From NCBI GenBank assembly GCA_937899075.1, contig CALDJX010000320.1, forward strand, positions 1-46,717: a stretch of 46,717 bases of DNA, in the 5' to 3' direction. This DNA comes from an uncultured Planctomyces sp. Lineage in GTDB: Bacteria; Planctomycetota; Planctomycetia; Planctomycetales; Planctomycetaceae. The notes below the pieces were generated by a model, which saw only the letters and a program-made list of their open reading frames with translations, was not told the DNA's origin and ran no database searches. Both the position numbers and the translations under genes were made by a program. This document shows, one piece after another, positions 8,097 through 16,950 of this stretch. Within the stretch, counting starts at the first letter, position 1, and each line of letters opens with the position of its first letter.

Positions 8097-9269
8097 ATGC
8101 CTTATGCCGCGAGTCTTTCGCAACTTGGACCGACCGCTGACGCTGTTGAATCTGTCTGCTCAGACGTTCTCGAGCAATTGAATGGCGCAACGCCGGATCT
8201 CTCATTCGTTTTTGTTTCGCACCATCATCGTGAGGCGTTTCACGAACTCGCCGACCAGATCCAGCAGCGGCTCCATTCGAAAGTGCTGCTCGGCTGCGCT
8301 GCCGAATCGGTCGCCGGCGGCGAACTGGAAATTGAAAACGAACCCGCATTGAGTTTGTGGTCGGCGGTACTTCCAGGAGCCAACCTGCTTCCGTTTCACC
8401 TTGAATTTGAACGAACTCCGGACGGTCTTGTCTCTTCCGGCTGGCCGCCCGAATTCGAAACGCCTCAGGAAGACGTCCGCGCTGTCTTCCTGCTGGGCGA
8501 GCCGTTTTCGACAGCGATCGATCCAATCATCGAACGCCTGAGCACCGACCTGCCGGGCGTGCCCTTGATCGGCGGAATGGCGAGCGGCGGCCGCGGTCCC
8601 GGTGAGAACGCTTTGTTCCTCAACAACGAACACGTTGGTTTCGGCGGCGTTGGTGTCATGGTGCAGGGCGGTCCTCAGATCGAGTCCGTCGTCTCGCAAG
8701 GCTGCCGTCCGATTGGCCAGAACTTCATCGTGACGAAAGCCGAAGACAACCTCGTGCAGGAACTCGGCGGCAAGCCGGCGATGGAACGTTTACAGGAAGT
8801 CTTCGTCGACCTTCCCGAGCGTGACCAGGAACTCGTTCAACAGGGGCCGCACCTGGGGATCGTCATGAACGAGTACCAGGAGAAGTTCGAGATGGGCGAT
8901 TTCCTCATCTCAAACGTGGTCGGCGTCGACAAAGAATCCGGAGCCGTCGCAATCGGCAATCGAGTCCGAGTTGGTCAGACCGTCCGGTTTCACGTGAGGG
9001 ATGCTCAGACCGCGGACGAAGAACTGCACGCTCTATTAACTCGGTCGGTCGAGAGTTCTGAAACAGTTCCCGGCGCCGCGCTTTTATTCAGTTGCAACGG
9101 ACGAGGCACTCGGTTGTTCCCCGGAGCAAACCACGACGCTGGCTCGATTCAAAAGCGACTGAACACGGTGCCGCTGACCGGGTTCTTCGCTCAGGGAGAA
9201 CTCGGCCCCGTCGGCGGGAAAAACTACATTCACGGTTACACCGCCAGCATCGCGGTCTTTCGTGACTGA
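8097..9269 (+). CDS. FIST N-/C-domain protein
   Basis: A 390-residue protein with the FIST N domain (about 20-215: VFLLGEPFST, PLIGGMASGG, FGGVGVMV) and FIST C domain (about 220-385: GIVMNE, ALLFSCNGRGTRLF, PLTGFFAQGELGPVGG, IHGYTASIAVF). FIST domains are proposed small-ligand sensors and are usually linked to signal-transduction proteins. Here the protein stands alone, with no kinase or cyclase domain fused. It has no signal peptide or membrane segment, so it should be cytosolic. The ATG at 8097 has no obvious Shine-Dalgarno, and the upstream DNA is a repeat element, so transcription signals may have been rearranged. Family call is firm, ligand unknown. Confidence 0.88.
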   Translation: MPYAASLSQLGPTADAVESVCSDVLEQLNGATPDLSFVFVSHHHREAFHELADQIQQRLHSKVLLGCAAESVAGGELEIENEPALSLWSAVLPGANLLPFHLEFERTPDGLVSSGWPPEFETPQEDVRAVFLLGEPFSTAIDPIIERLSTDLPGVPLIGGMASGGRGPGENALFLNNEHVGFGGVGVMVQGGPQIESVVSQGCRPIGQNFIVTKAEDNLVQELGGKPAMERLQEVFVDLPERDQELVQQGPHLGIVMNEYQEKFEMGDFLISNVVGVDKESGAVAIGNRVRVGQTVRFHVRDAQTADEELHALLTRSVESSETVPGAALLFSCNGRGTRLFPGANHDAGSIQKRLNTVPLTGFFAQGELGPVGGKNYIHGYTASIAVFRD

Positions 9270-9291
9270 GAAGTCGACTGCAATCCAGGGT

Positions 9292-9363
9292 GGCTGGCGG
9301 ACGAGCTTCAGCGAGCCCCCAGATCCCGAACACTGGGGGCTCGCCAGGGCTCGTCCACCAGCC
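9292..9363. repeat. Large imperfect hairpin 3' of the FIST gene
   Basis: Two ~31-base arms (9292-9322 and 9333-9363; GGCTGG..GACGAG..CGAGCCCCCAG) pair with only a few mismatches around a ~10-base loop. It starts 23 bases after the FIST stop. There is no T-run, so it is more likely a REP-like element or transcript-stabilising hairpin than an intrinsic terminator. Confidence 0.75.
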
Positions 9364-9500
9364 ACTCGTCGTATAACTGTGGAAGTTAGTTGAAAACCAA
9401 TCATAAGAATTCGGCTCTGAACTAAAGACTGTTCATCCCGAATCATGCCTTTAGCCTTGCGGCGTCCGACGCCCGAACTACGAGAAAAGGATGCTCATTC

Positions 9501-11645
9501 ATGACGGATCAGCCTGAAGCAACCGCTGCGGAACTTACGGACAACCCTCTGCTCTGCATGGACGGACTGCCAAAGTTCGACCAGATCAAACCCGAGCATG
9601 TCGTTCCCGCGGTCAAGAAGTTGCTGGCCGATGCCGAGCTGTCGTTGTCGGCTCTTGAAAAATCGATCGAGCCAACCTGGAACGGCTGCTTCGCGAAGAT
9701 TGAAGAAATTGATCGACCGTTCGAGCACGCGTGGGGCCCCGTGTCTCACCTGTTCGGCGTGAAGAACTCGCCCGAACTGCGCGAAGCTTACGAGTCGGTT
9801 CTTGACGACGTCGTGCAGTTTGGACTGCGAGCGTCGCAAAGCCGTCCGATCTACGAAGCGTGCGTCGCGATTCGAAATGCCAGCGATTGGGAAACTCTTT
9901 CTCCAACCCGTCAGCGAATCGTCGAGAAGCAGATTCAATCGGCTGAACTTTCAGGCATCGGTCTGGAAGGTGCCCAGCAGGAACGCTTCAACGAGATCGC
10001 TCAAGAGCTTTCGCAACTAAGCACGACTTTTTCGAACAACGTCCTGGACGCGACGAAGCAGTTCGAACTGGTACTCACAGAAAAAAACGACATCGACGGC
10101 CTGCCGGAAAGTGCGCTCGCGATGGCGGCTCAGTCGTTCAGTCAGAAGCAGTCTGAGGGTGTCGCAGAAACCGGTGACGATCCCGAGTCGCTGGACGAGG
10201 CGACTCCGGCTTCAGGCCCCTGGAGATTCACGCTCGACGGACCCAGTTTTCTTCCGTTCATGCAGCACTGCCGCCGCAGCGAACTTCGAGAGAAGCTTTA
10301 CCGGGCGTTTATCACTCGCGCGTCGGAAGGCGAATTCAACAACGAACAGAACATCAATCGCATTCTCGCGTTGCGGCAGGAGAAGGCAGAGTTACTCGGC
10401 TTCAACAACTTTGCTGAGATGAGCCTTGCCAAAAAGATGGCTCCGAGCATCGTCGCCGTCGAAGAAATGTTCGAAACACTGCGGTCAGCTTCGTGGGAAG
10501 CCGCCGCGGCAGACATCGAAGAAATTCGCGAGTTGGCAAAGTCCGAAGGTGCCGCCGACGACCTGAAACACTGGGACGTCGCATTCTGGTCGGAGCGTCT
10601 GCGTGAGAAGAAGTTTGACTATACCGACGAAGAATTGCGGCCGTACTTTCCGCTCGAAAAGGCTCTGGCGGGAATGTTCGATCTGGTCGAACGGATCTTT
10701 GGCATCAACGTCAGGCAATCCAAGGACGCTCCTGTCTGGCACGAAGACGTTCGTTACTTCGAAGTGCTCGACGGCGACGGCTCAAACATCGCGGCGTTCT
10801 ATCTTGACCCTTACTCACGCCCCGAGAACAAACGCGGCGGAGCCTGGATGGACAATTGCCTCGGCCGAAAACTGATCGACGGCAACGTGCAGCTTCCAGT
10901 CGCGCACCTTGTCTGCAACAGCACGCCGCCCGTCGGCGACAAGCCGTCGTTGATGACGTTTCGCGAAGTGGAAACATTGTTCCACGAGTTCGGCCACGGC
11001 CTGCAGCACATGTTGACCACGATCGATGAAGCCGACGCGGCGGGTATCAGCGGCGTCGAGTGGGACGCGGTCGAGCTGCCAAGTCAGTTCATGGAGAACT
11101 GGTGCTATCATCGGCCGACGGTCGCCAGCATCTCAGGTCACTACGAAACCGGCGAACCGCTGCCGGACGAGCTGTTCGAAAAACTTAACGCGTCACGAAC
11201 GTTTCGCGCCGGCTCGACAACGCTGCGGCAACTCACGTTCGGCATGACCGACATGCTGCTGCACGGCGGGTTCAAGCCGCCGCAGAAAGGCGACTCGTCC
11301 GGCGAGACGGTTTTCGATATCCAACGAAAAGTCGTCGAGAAAACGTCCGTCCTGCCGATGCTCGAAGAAGACCGGCTGCTCTGTTCGTTCTCCCACATTT
11401 TCTCAGGCGGATACGCTGCCGGATATTACAGCTACAAATGGGCCGAGGTTCTCAGCGCCGACGCGTTCAGCGCGTTTGAAGAAGCTGGACTCGATAACAA
11501 AGAGGCCGTCGCGAAAGTCGGCCGTCGATTCCGCGACACCGTGCTGGCCCTTGGCGGCAGCCGGCACCCCATGGACATTTTTCGCGAATTCCGCGGCCGG
11601 GAACCGGATCCCGCTCCGCTGCTTCGACACAGCGGACTTGCGTAA
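9501..11645 (+). CDS. M3-family oligopeptidase (oligopeptidase A-like zinc metallopeptidase)
   Basis: A 714-residue peptidase of the thimet oligopeptidase/PrlC family, which cleaves short peptides in the cytosol. The zinc motif is HEFGH at residues 495-499 (LFHEFGHGLQHM), and the downstream VEWDAVELPSQFMENW segment supplies the third ligand (Glu) and family signature. The N-terminal part is helical as usual (KPEHVVPAVKKLL). A C-terminal SGGYAAGYYSYKWAEVLSADAF segment carries the substrate-binding tyrosines. There is no signal peptide. Length is normal for the subfamily. A short acidic stretch around 220-235 (ETGDDPESLDEATPAS) appears to be a surface insertion. The start has an AAAAGGA box about nine bases upstream. 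Confidence 0.95.
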   Translation: MTDQPEATAAELTDNPLLCMDGLPKFDQIKPEHVVPAVKKLLADAELSLSALEKSIEPTWNGCFAKIEEIDRPFEHAWGPVSHLFGVKNSPELREAYESVLDDVVQFGLRASQSRPIYEACVAIRNASDWETLSPTRQRIVEKQIQSAELSGIGLEGAQQERFNEIAQELSQLSTTFSNNVLDATKQFELVLTEKNDIDGLPESALAMAAQSFSQKQSEGVAETGDDPESLDEATPASGPWRFTLDGPSFLPFMQHCRRSELREKLYRAFITRASEGEFNNEQNINRILALRQEKAELLGFNNFAEMSLAKKMAPSIVAVEEMFETLRSASWEAAAADIEEIRELAKSEGAADDLKHWDVAFWSERLREKKFDYTDEELRPYFPLEKALAGMFDLVERIFGINVRQSKDAPVWHEDVRYFEVLDGDGSNIAAFYLDPYSRPENKRGGAWMDNCLGRKLIDGNVQLPVAHLVCNSTPPVGDKPSLMTFREVETLFHEFGHGLQHMLTTIDEADAAGISGVEWDAVELPSQFMENWCYHRPTVASISGHYETGEPLPDELFEKLNASRTFRAGSTTLRQLTFGMTDMLLHGGFKPPQKGDSSGETVFDIQRKVVEKTSVLPMLEEDRLLCSFSHIFSGGYAAGYYSYKWAEVLSADAFSAFEEAGLDNKEAVAKVGRRFRDTVLALGGSRHPMDIFREFRGREPDPAPLLRHSGLA

Positions 11646-11959
11646 CTTGTGCGAATTTAATGGCGCAGCGAGTGCACTTTTTCGGGCGGTTGCCGCAAGA
11701 AATCGCAAAAGGGTGACGTGGTACAGGCAGTGGCCTGTGCCCAGGAGTGAGTCGATTGGAAAAGCATTTTAGTTTTTGCGTCATTTGAGCCTTTTTTGCG
11801 GCTACTCAAATGGCCCTGCCAGAATACAAACCTGCTCACTCTCAGTTCGCTGCAAGACGTTTTGAAACCTCGGTCTCCCTCACCGGGTACACTGCTTCGC
11901 CTGAGCGAATCGCAATTGAATCGTGACGTCAGAGTCAGTGGCCCGTGGGGAGCAAAGTC
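11646..11959. other. Intergenic stretch with a weak hairpin
   Basis: Holds a stem of CATTTGAG (11783-11790) and CTCAAATG (11806-11813), with an inner GCC/GGC pairing around a T-rich loop. It is not followed by a T-run and is only weakly suggestive of a terminator for the peptidase gene. No gene or known repeat is seen. A GGGGAG box at 11947-11952 serves the next gene. Confidence 0.4.
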
Positions 11960-13204
11960 GTGGCGCAATCTGAAATGTTGCAGACAGTCCCACCTGCCAA
12001 TCCGTCCGATGACGACCCGGAAGTTTCCTTCGACGAGGCTCCCGCGGAACTGATTGCCGAACGCGACGGCGTTGATGTGACGTCGTATCGCCTCCCGCCG
12101 CGACCGCCGATTCTGAAGCATCCGATCAAAGCGTTCTTCTGGTTCGTGAGAGCCGGCTTTGGAATCGTTAGTTTGATTCTGCTGCTGGCCGTCATTGCCG
12201 CAATCCCCGTCGTGAACTTTCTCGCGCTGGGCTACCTGCTCGAAGTCGAAGGCAGAGTCGCTCGAACGGGCAAGCTGCGAAACGCATTTCTGCTGCTCGA
12301 CGTCGCGCCGCGGTTCGGGGCAATCGCTCTGGGGATCTGGTTGTGGGTCATCCCGCTGCGACTGCTCGCGACGATGCGGGGCGATGTCGCCTTTCTGGAT
12401 CCAGGCGGAAATGCGGAACGTTTTCTGAATGCGTTCTCACCATTCATTGCCACGCTGGTTGCGGGACACCTTTGCCTGGCACTCGCGCGAGGAGGCAGCC
12501 TGAGTTGCTTCTTCCGGCCCATCAAAAACATCCGCTGGCTGCTGAAACGATGGCACTCGGGCGACTACATGTCCCACGCGACGGCCGGTGTCCAGGACAT
12601 TCTTTTGCGGTTGAGACTGCGGCACCACTTCTGGTTGGGAGTTCGCGGCTTTGCCGGAGCGATGATCTGGCTGGCGATTCCGACCGCCCTGTTCGCCAGC
12701 GCGAGGCCGGACAACGGCGGCACGATTCTGCTGTCAGTCGTGGGTGGACTTGGCCTGGTTATTGTCTTCAGCTGGTTGCCGTTCATGCAGGCTCGTTTTG
12801 CAATGACTGGCGAATGGCGAGACATGTTTGATCGCCACGCCATCAAGCAGTTGTATCGCCGAACCCCGCTGGCATGGTTCATGGCCATCGCCACCGTCTA
12901 TGTCATGGCTTTGCCGCTGTACCTGCCCAAAGTTTATCTGCTCCCCAGCGATGCCATGTGGCTGGTGACGCTCGTCTTTATCGTGACAATTTACCCCGCT
13001 CGAGTTCTTACCGGCTGGGTGGTTTACCGAGCGACACATTCAGAAGCTCAGCAGTGGTTTGGCTGGCGATGGCTGAGCCGAACTCTAACCGTGCCTCTGC
13101 TGGCACTGTACGTCTTCCTGCTCTTCTTCACGCCGCTGATCGGCGAGCACGGCAAACGCATTCTCTTCGAGCATCACGCCCTGCTGCTTCCCGTGCCGTT
13201 CTGA
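11960..13204 (+). CDS. Polytopic membrane protein of unknown function
   Basis: About 414 residues. A ~60-residue acidic/proline-rich cytosolic N-terminus is followed by roughly eight hydrophobic segments, including FGIVSLILLLAVIAAIPVV, AIALGIWLWVIPLRLL, ATLVAGHLCLALA, ILLSVVGGLGLVIVFSWLPF, WFMAIATVYVMALPLYL, WLVTLVFIVTIYPARV and LTVPLLALYVFLLFFTPL. It resembles conserved planctomycete membrane proteins with no assigned role; I cannot place it in a transporter family. GTG at 11960 is chosen because GGGGAG at 11947-11952 lies seven bases upstream. GTG 11945 in the same frame would add five residues but leave the box inside the gene. Family-2 repeats start 29 bases after the stop. Confidence 0.75.
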   Translation: MAQSEMLQTVPPANPSDDDPEVSFDEAPAELIAERDGVDVTSYRLPPRPPILKHPIKAFFWFVRAGFGIVSLILLLAVIAAIPVVNFLALGYLLEVEGRVARTGKLRNAFLLLDVAPRFGAIALGIWLWVIPLRLLATMRGDVAFLDPGGNAERFLNAFSPFIATLVAGHLCLALARGGSLSCFFRPIKNIRWLLKRWHSGDYMSHATAGVQDILLRLRLRHHFWLGVRGFAGAMIWLAIPTALFASARPDNGGTILLSVVGGLGLVIVFSWLPFMQARFAMTGEWRDMFDRHAIKQLYRRTPLAWFMAIATVYVMALPLYLPKVYLLPSDAMWLVTLVFIVTIYPARVLTGWVVYRATHSEAQQWFGWRWLSRTLTVPLLALYVFLLFFTPLIGEHGKRILFEHHALLLPVPF

Positions 13205-13233
13205 TCGAGCGGGTCAGTTCTGACCGTCTATCA

Positions 13234-13318
13234 GTAGGTCAGGCTCTGCCTGACGGAATGCTTAACTGATTTTCCATTCTGCGCGCTGAAGATTTCGTCA
13301 GGCCGAGCCTGACCTACG
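13234..13318. repeat. Palindromic repeat family 2, complete copy
   Basis: Inverted arms at 13234-13256 and 13297-13318, each with a core near GTCAGGCTCTGCCTGAC that is itself palindromic, separated by ~40 bases. The same arm occurs at 22726, 22861 and 32516. It is located just 3' of the membrane-protein gene. Confidence 0.88.
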
Positions 13319-13463
13319 CCGAACCGCCTGTTCTGATCGAGTGGGTCTCCACCGGCTTCGCGCCGGCGTGCGAGCGTGACAGAATGCCGCGTCGACGAAC
13401 TCGTTCGTCAAGCATTTGCCACAGTCGAATCAGGACACAGTCGAACCAGGACGCCGCCTCGCC

Positions 13464-14567
13464 ATGAAGATTACACGCATCGCTGCCTACCGAGTTGAAC
13501 TTCCGCTGCACGAAGGCAGCTATAAATGGTCTGGCGGAAAATCAGTCGACGTCTTTGACAGCACGATCGTTCGAGTTGAGACGGACGAGGGCGTGGTCGG
13601 CCACGGCGAAGTTTGTCCCCTTGGACCGTTCTACCTGCCGGCCTACGCAGCCGGAGTTCGAGCGGGAATCGCCGAACTGGCTCCGCATCTGATCGGTCAG
13701 GACGCGACGGAACTCGGCAAGTTGAACCAGCTCATGGACGCCGCCATGAAGGGGCATCCGTACGTGAAGTCGGGCATCGACATTGCGTGCTGGGACATCC
13801 TCGGTCAGGTTGCCGGCGTTCCAGTCTGCACGCTCCTCGGCGGCCGTTGGGGCGACGACTTCGTGCTTTACCGAGCGATTTCGCAGCAGTCTCCGGACGA
13901 GATGGCGAAAAACGTCACTGCTTATCGTGAGGAAGGTTACCGCCGATTCCAATTGAAAGTGGGCGGCGATCCGAACGTGGACATTGCGAGAATTCACGCC
14001 GTCGCGGAAGTTCTCCAGCCCGGCGACAAGTTAATCGCGGACGCCAACACCGGCTGGCTGATGCACGAAGCGGCGCGCGTTGTGCGAGGTGTCAAAGACG
14101 TCGACGTTTACATCGAACAGCCGTGCGTCAGCTACGAAGAATGCCTTTCCATTCGAGAACGCACCGACCACCCCTTCGTCATGGACGAGGTCATCGACGG
14201 GATGGACTCGCTGTTGAAGTTGCATTCCGACCGGGCGGCCGACGTCGTCAACATTAAGATCAGCAAGTTCGGAGGCCTGACCAAAGCGAGACAGGCTCGC
14301 GATCTTTGTGTTTCGCTGGGCATCGCGATGACGATTGAAGACAGCTGGGGAGGCGACATCACGACCGCAGCGATCGCCCACCTGGCTCACAGTACCCCGA
14401 CCGAGTTTCTGTTCACGTCGACCGATTTCAACAGCTACGTCACGGTCAGCAACGCCGCAGGCGCCCCACAGCGAATCAACGGCCGCATGGCTGCTTCGCA
14501 AGAGCCCGGCCTTGGAGTACAGCCGCGTTTCGAAATCCTCGGCGAACCACTCGTGGACGTTTCTTAA
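13464..14567 (+). CDS. Mandelate racemase/muconate-lactonizing (enolase superfamily) enzyme, possibly a cis-3-hydroxy-L-proline dehydratase or proline-betaine epimerase type
   Basis: A 367-residue enolase-superfamily enzyme with an N-terminal capping domain followed by a modified TIM barrel. Catalytic features: QLK at 163-165 (second-strand Lys), metal ligands in IADAN (D193), IEQP (E218) and MDE (D241/E242), and K265/K268 in NIKISKFGG. The two-lysine arrangement (K165 and K265) is that of racemases, epimerases and dehydratases acting on amino- or imino-acid carboxylates. By recall it most resembles the hydroxyproline-betaine epimerase/cis-3-hydroxyproline dehydratase group. Substrate specificity is an inference. 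ATG 13464 starts exactly at the domain ([11 protein letters not shown]); an in-frame TTG at 13416 is unlikely. It converges with the MscS gene, only 51 bases apart. Confidence 0.85.
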   Translation: MKITRIAAYRVELPLHEGSYKWSGGKSVDVFDSTIVRVETDEGVVGHGEVCPLGPFYLPAYAAGVRAGIAELAPHLIGQDATELGKLNQLMDAAMKGHPYVKSGIDIACWDILGQVAGVPVCTLLGGRWGDDFVLYRAISQQSPDEMAKNVTAYREEGYRRFQLKVGGDPNVDIARIHAVAEVLQPGDKLIADANTGWLMHEAARVVRGVKDVDVYIEQPCVSYEECLSIRERTDHPFVMDEVIDGMDSLLKLHSDRAADVVNIKISKFGGLTKARQARDLCVSLGIAMTIEDSWGGDITTAAIAHLAHSTPTEFLFTSTDFNSYVTVSNAAGAPQRINGRMAASQEPGLGVQPRFEILGEPLVDVS

Positions 14568-14618
14568 CCCGGTTTCATGGCTGTCGGATTTCTACGAATT
14601 GGCCACGCACGCATACGG

Positions 14619-15518
14619 TTAACTTGCCGCCTGGTGGATGTGGACGTCGCGTTGAGGATACGGGATGTTGAAGCCGCGCTCGTCGAACCCAAGTTTCACT
14701 CGCTCGTTCAAATCCCAGAGCACAGCCCAGTAGTCGGCTGAGTTGACCCACGGTCGGACCACGAAGTTGACACTGTTGTCGGCAAGCGCAGACACAGCAA
14801 CGACCGGAGCCGGGTCTTTCAGAATTCGTTCGTCACTCTCGACGAGAATCGTGAGGAACGCTTTGACAGCTCGCAGGTCATCGCCGTACCCACAGCCGAC
14901 GACCATGTCGATCCGCCTGGTTGGCTTGGCAGAGTAGTTGACGATGTTGCCGCCGTAGATCGATCCGTTTGGCACGATGATTTGCTTGTTGTCGCCAGTT
15001 TTCATCAGCGTGCTGAAGATACTGATCTCTTCGACCGTTCCCGAGACTCCGCCGGCTTCGATGAAGTCCCCGACTCGGAACGGCTTGAACAGGATGATCA
15101 TCACGCCGGATGCGAAGTTCGAAAGTGAACTCTGGAGTGCAAGGCCAACCGCCAGCCCGGCAGCACCCATGATCGCCGCCAGCGACGTTGTGTTGACGCC
15201 CAGACTTTCCAGTGCCATCAGGATTACGAAAGTGATCAGCACGTAGTAAGCAATGTTTGAGAGAAAACTTGATAGCGTGACGTCGACCTTGGCGCGGACC
15301 ATTACTTTCTCAAGCAGACCGGTCAGAATTCGAACAACGATCTTCCCGACAAGATAGATCGCGATTGCCGCGAGTACGTTTCCTGCGAACGCCGCCAGCT
15401 TCTCTGGGTCGGTGAATTCCTGAGCAAATTCCTGAATGGACTGCAGCATGTTTTGTGGTTTTGGCTCAACCTTTTCCGTTGCGCCGGCCGCCTGAGCGAG
15501 AAGAAATAGTCCGTTCAT
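14619..15518 (-). CDS. Small-conductance mechanosensitive channel (MscS family)
   Basis: A 299-residue inner-membrane channel that opens on membrane tension to release osmolytes after hypo-osmotic shock. Three hydrophobic helices lie at about 40-62, 85-103 and 112-140. The pore-lining TM3 is glycine/alanine-rich (MGAAGLAVGLALQSSLSNFASG), followed by the beta domain signature FKPFRVGDFIEAGGVSGTVEEI and the IIVPNGSIYGGNIVNYS segment typical of MscS. The C-terminal alpha/beta domain ends with IPYPQRDVHIH. Start is supported by AGGAG seven bases before ATG 15518. It is divergent from the LRR lipoprotein gene. Confidence 0.96.
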   Translation of the reverse strand: MNGLFLLAQAAGATEKVEPKPQNMLQSIQEFAQEFTDPEKLAAFAGNVLAAIAIYLVGKIVVRILTGLLEKVMVRAKVDVTLSSFLSNIAYYVLITFVILMALESLGVNTTSLAAIMGAAGLAVGLALQSSLSNFASGVMIILFKPFRVGDFIEAGGVSGTVEEISIFSTLMKTGDNKQIIVPNGSIYGGNIVNYSAKPTRRIDMVVGCGYGDDLRAVKAFLTILVESDERILKDPAPVVAVSALADNSVNFVVRPWVNSADYWAVLWDLNERVKLGFDERGFNIPYPQRDVHIHQAAS

Positions 15519-15729
15519 CGTTTACTCCTGATAACAAAAGAACATCTGCATGAATACGCGATAATCGCGAATGATTCGGCGGAGAAGAACGCGGTGCGGG
15601 AGCCGGTGTCAATATGGATCTCCGCCGATACGACGCTGCTGCAGATGGATGGTTCGAGTTTTGGCTGCTATAAAGGTTGCTCTGTCAAAATCACTGGTTC
15701 GCCAGCCAGCCTCGCCAAAGGACATCTCC

Positions 15730-16812
15730 ATGAACTGCTTCAGAACAACTCTTCTCTTAGTAATCACCGCCTCACTCATTTCCGGGTGCAAACCCACCAC
15801 CGCTCCGACAGCGGCTCCAGAGCCTGACGATGCAGGTAGCGTCTCTGCACTCGAAGAAGCCGGCGCGAAGCTCAAGAAGGACGGCGACGGGTTGGTAATC
15901 GAAGTCGACTTCCGAGGCACGACAGTTGGCGACTCGGCACTTGAGCACCTCGCCGGTTTGCGCCGCGTGAGATCGGTCCTGCTGAACGAGACGGGCGTGA
16001 CAGACGCGGGAATGGCAACTGTTGGAAAGGTCGCGACGCTGCAGAATGTCGACCTGCGCGGCTGCACGATTTCGAACGCCGGACTCGAGCCTCTGGCGGC
16101 ATTATCGGAGCTGAAGGCGCTCAGACTGTCTGGCGAAAGCGGCACAACGTCAGTCGACGACGACGGCATGAAGCACGTTGCGAAGATGAAGAATCTCAAA
16201 GCGTTGCTGCTCGACTTTCTCTGGATCAGCGAAGTCGGCCTCGAGCAGCTTGCCGGACTCGACAAGCTCGAAGAGTTGTATCTGGCGAAAACGCTGGTCG
16301 GTGACGACGCTCTGGCCACGATGAGCCAGTTTCCTCGGCTGAAGAAGCTTCGCATCTCACAGTGCCAGTTTGAGAACGAAGGACTCGCTCATCTGGCGAA
16401 AGTAACGACACTGGAAGATCTGGACCTGAGCGAAAATAACTCGATCAACGATGCTGGGATGCCACACCTGTCAGGGCTGAAGAAACTGAAGCGGCTTAAC
16501 TTGTGGCGGACCTATGTCGGCGATCCAGGCGTCGAAAACCTGGCTGGCCTGACAGCGATGGAGTGGCTGAACCTGGACAACTCGCAGATTTCGGACGACT
16601 GCCTGAAACATCTCAGCGGGATGAGCAAGTTGTCGTTTCTGCACCTCGGTTCGACGCTTGTCTCAGACTCGGGACTACCGGCCCTGGAAGGCCTGACGTC
16701 TCTCAAGGATCTCAAGGTGACACGGACGGCTGTTACGGAAGAAGGTGTCGCGGCTTTGAAGAAGAAACTACCGAATACCGAAATTCAACTGCGGTATATC
16801 GCGGGGGAATGA
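15730..16812 (+). CDS. Leucine-rich-repeat lipoprotein
   Basis: A 360-residue exported protein. The N-terminus MNCFRTTLLLVITASLISGC is a lipoprotein signal with lipobox ISGC, so the protein is probably lipid-anchored. The rest is a solenoid of about eleven ~24-residue LRRs of the kind common in planctomycetes (pattern LxxLxxLxxLxLxxTxVxDxGL), starting near residue 65 and ending with TAVTEEGVAALKKKLPNTEI. LRRs suggest protein-protein binding; the partner is unknown. The open frame extends upstream to 15571, but AAAGGA followed by an eight-base gap before ATG 15730 and the signal peptide fix the start. Confidence 0.88.
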   Translation: MNCFRTTLLLVITASLISGCKPTTAPTAAPEPDDAGSVSALEEAGAKLKKDGDGLVIEVDFRGTTVGDSALEHLAGLRRVRSVLLNETGVTDAGMATVGKVATLQNVDLRGCTISNAGLEPLAALSELKALRLSGESGTTSVDDDGMKHVAKMKNLKALLLDFLWISEVGLEQLAGLDKLEELYLAKTLVGDDALATMSQFPRLKKLRISQCQFENEGLAHLAKVTTLEDLDLSENNSINDAGMPHLSGLKKLKRLNLWRTYVGDPGVENLAGLTAMEWLNLDNSQISDDCLKHLSGMSKLSFLHLGSTLVSDSGLPALEGLTSLKDLKVTRTAVTEEGVAALKKKLPNTEIQLRYIAGE

Positions 16813-16854
16813 TTCGGACTCATTCGCAGGCCGAAGAAGACTTCAGCAAATTTC

Positions 16855-16922
16855 GTCATTCCCGCGCAGGCGGGAAACCAGTTGTGTTTATTCTGGGTTC
16901 CCGCCTGCGCGGGAATGACGAG
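16855..16922. repeat. CATTCCCGC...GCGGGAATG inverted repeat (dRS3-like)
   Basis: Near-perfect inverted arms (about 16855-16878 and 16899-16921), each containing a short palindrome TTCCCGCgcaGGCGGGAA and its mirror. Together they form one long hairpin between the convergent LRR and oxidoreductase genes. Each unit approximates the ATTCCC-N8-GGGAAT pattern remembered for Neisseria dRS3 repeats; the resemblance may be convergent. Confidence 0.85.
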
Positions 16923-16950
16923 TAAGGACGGTGGAGCACGTGTCAGCCTC

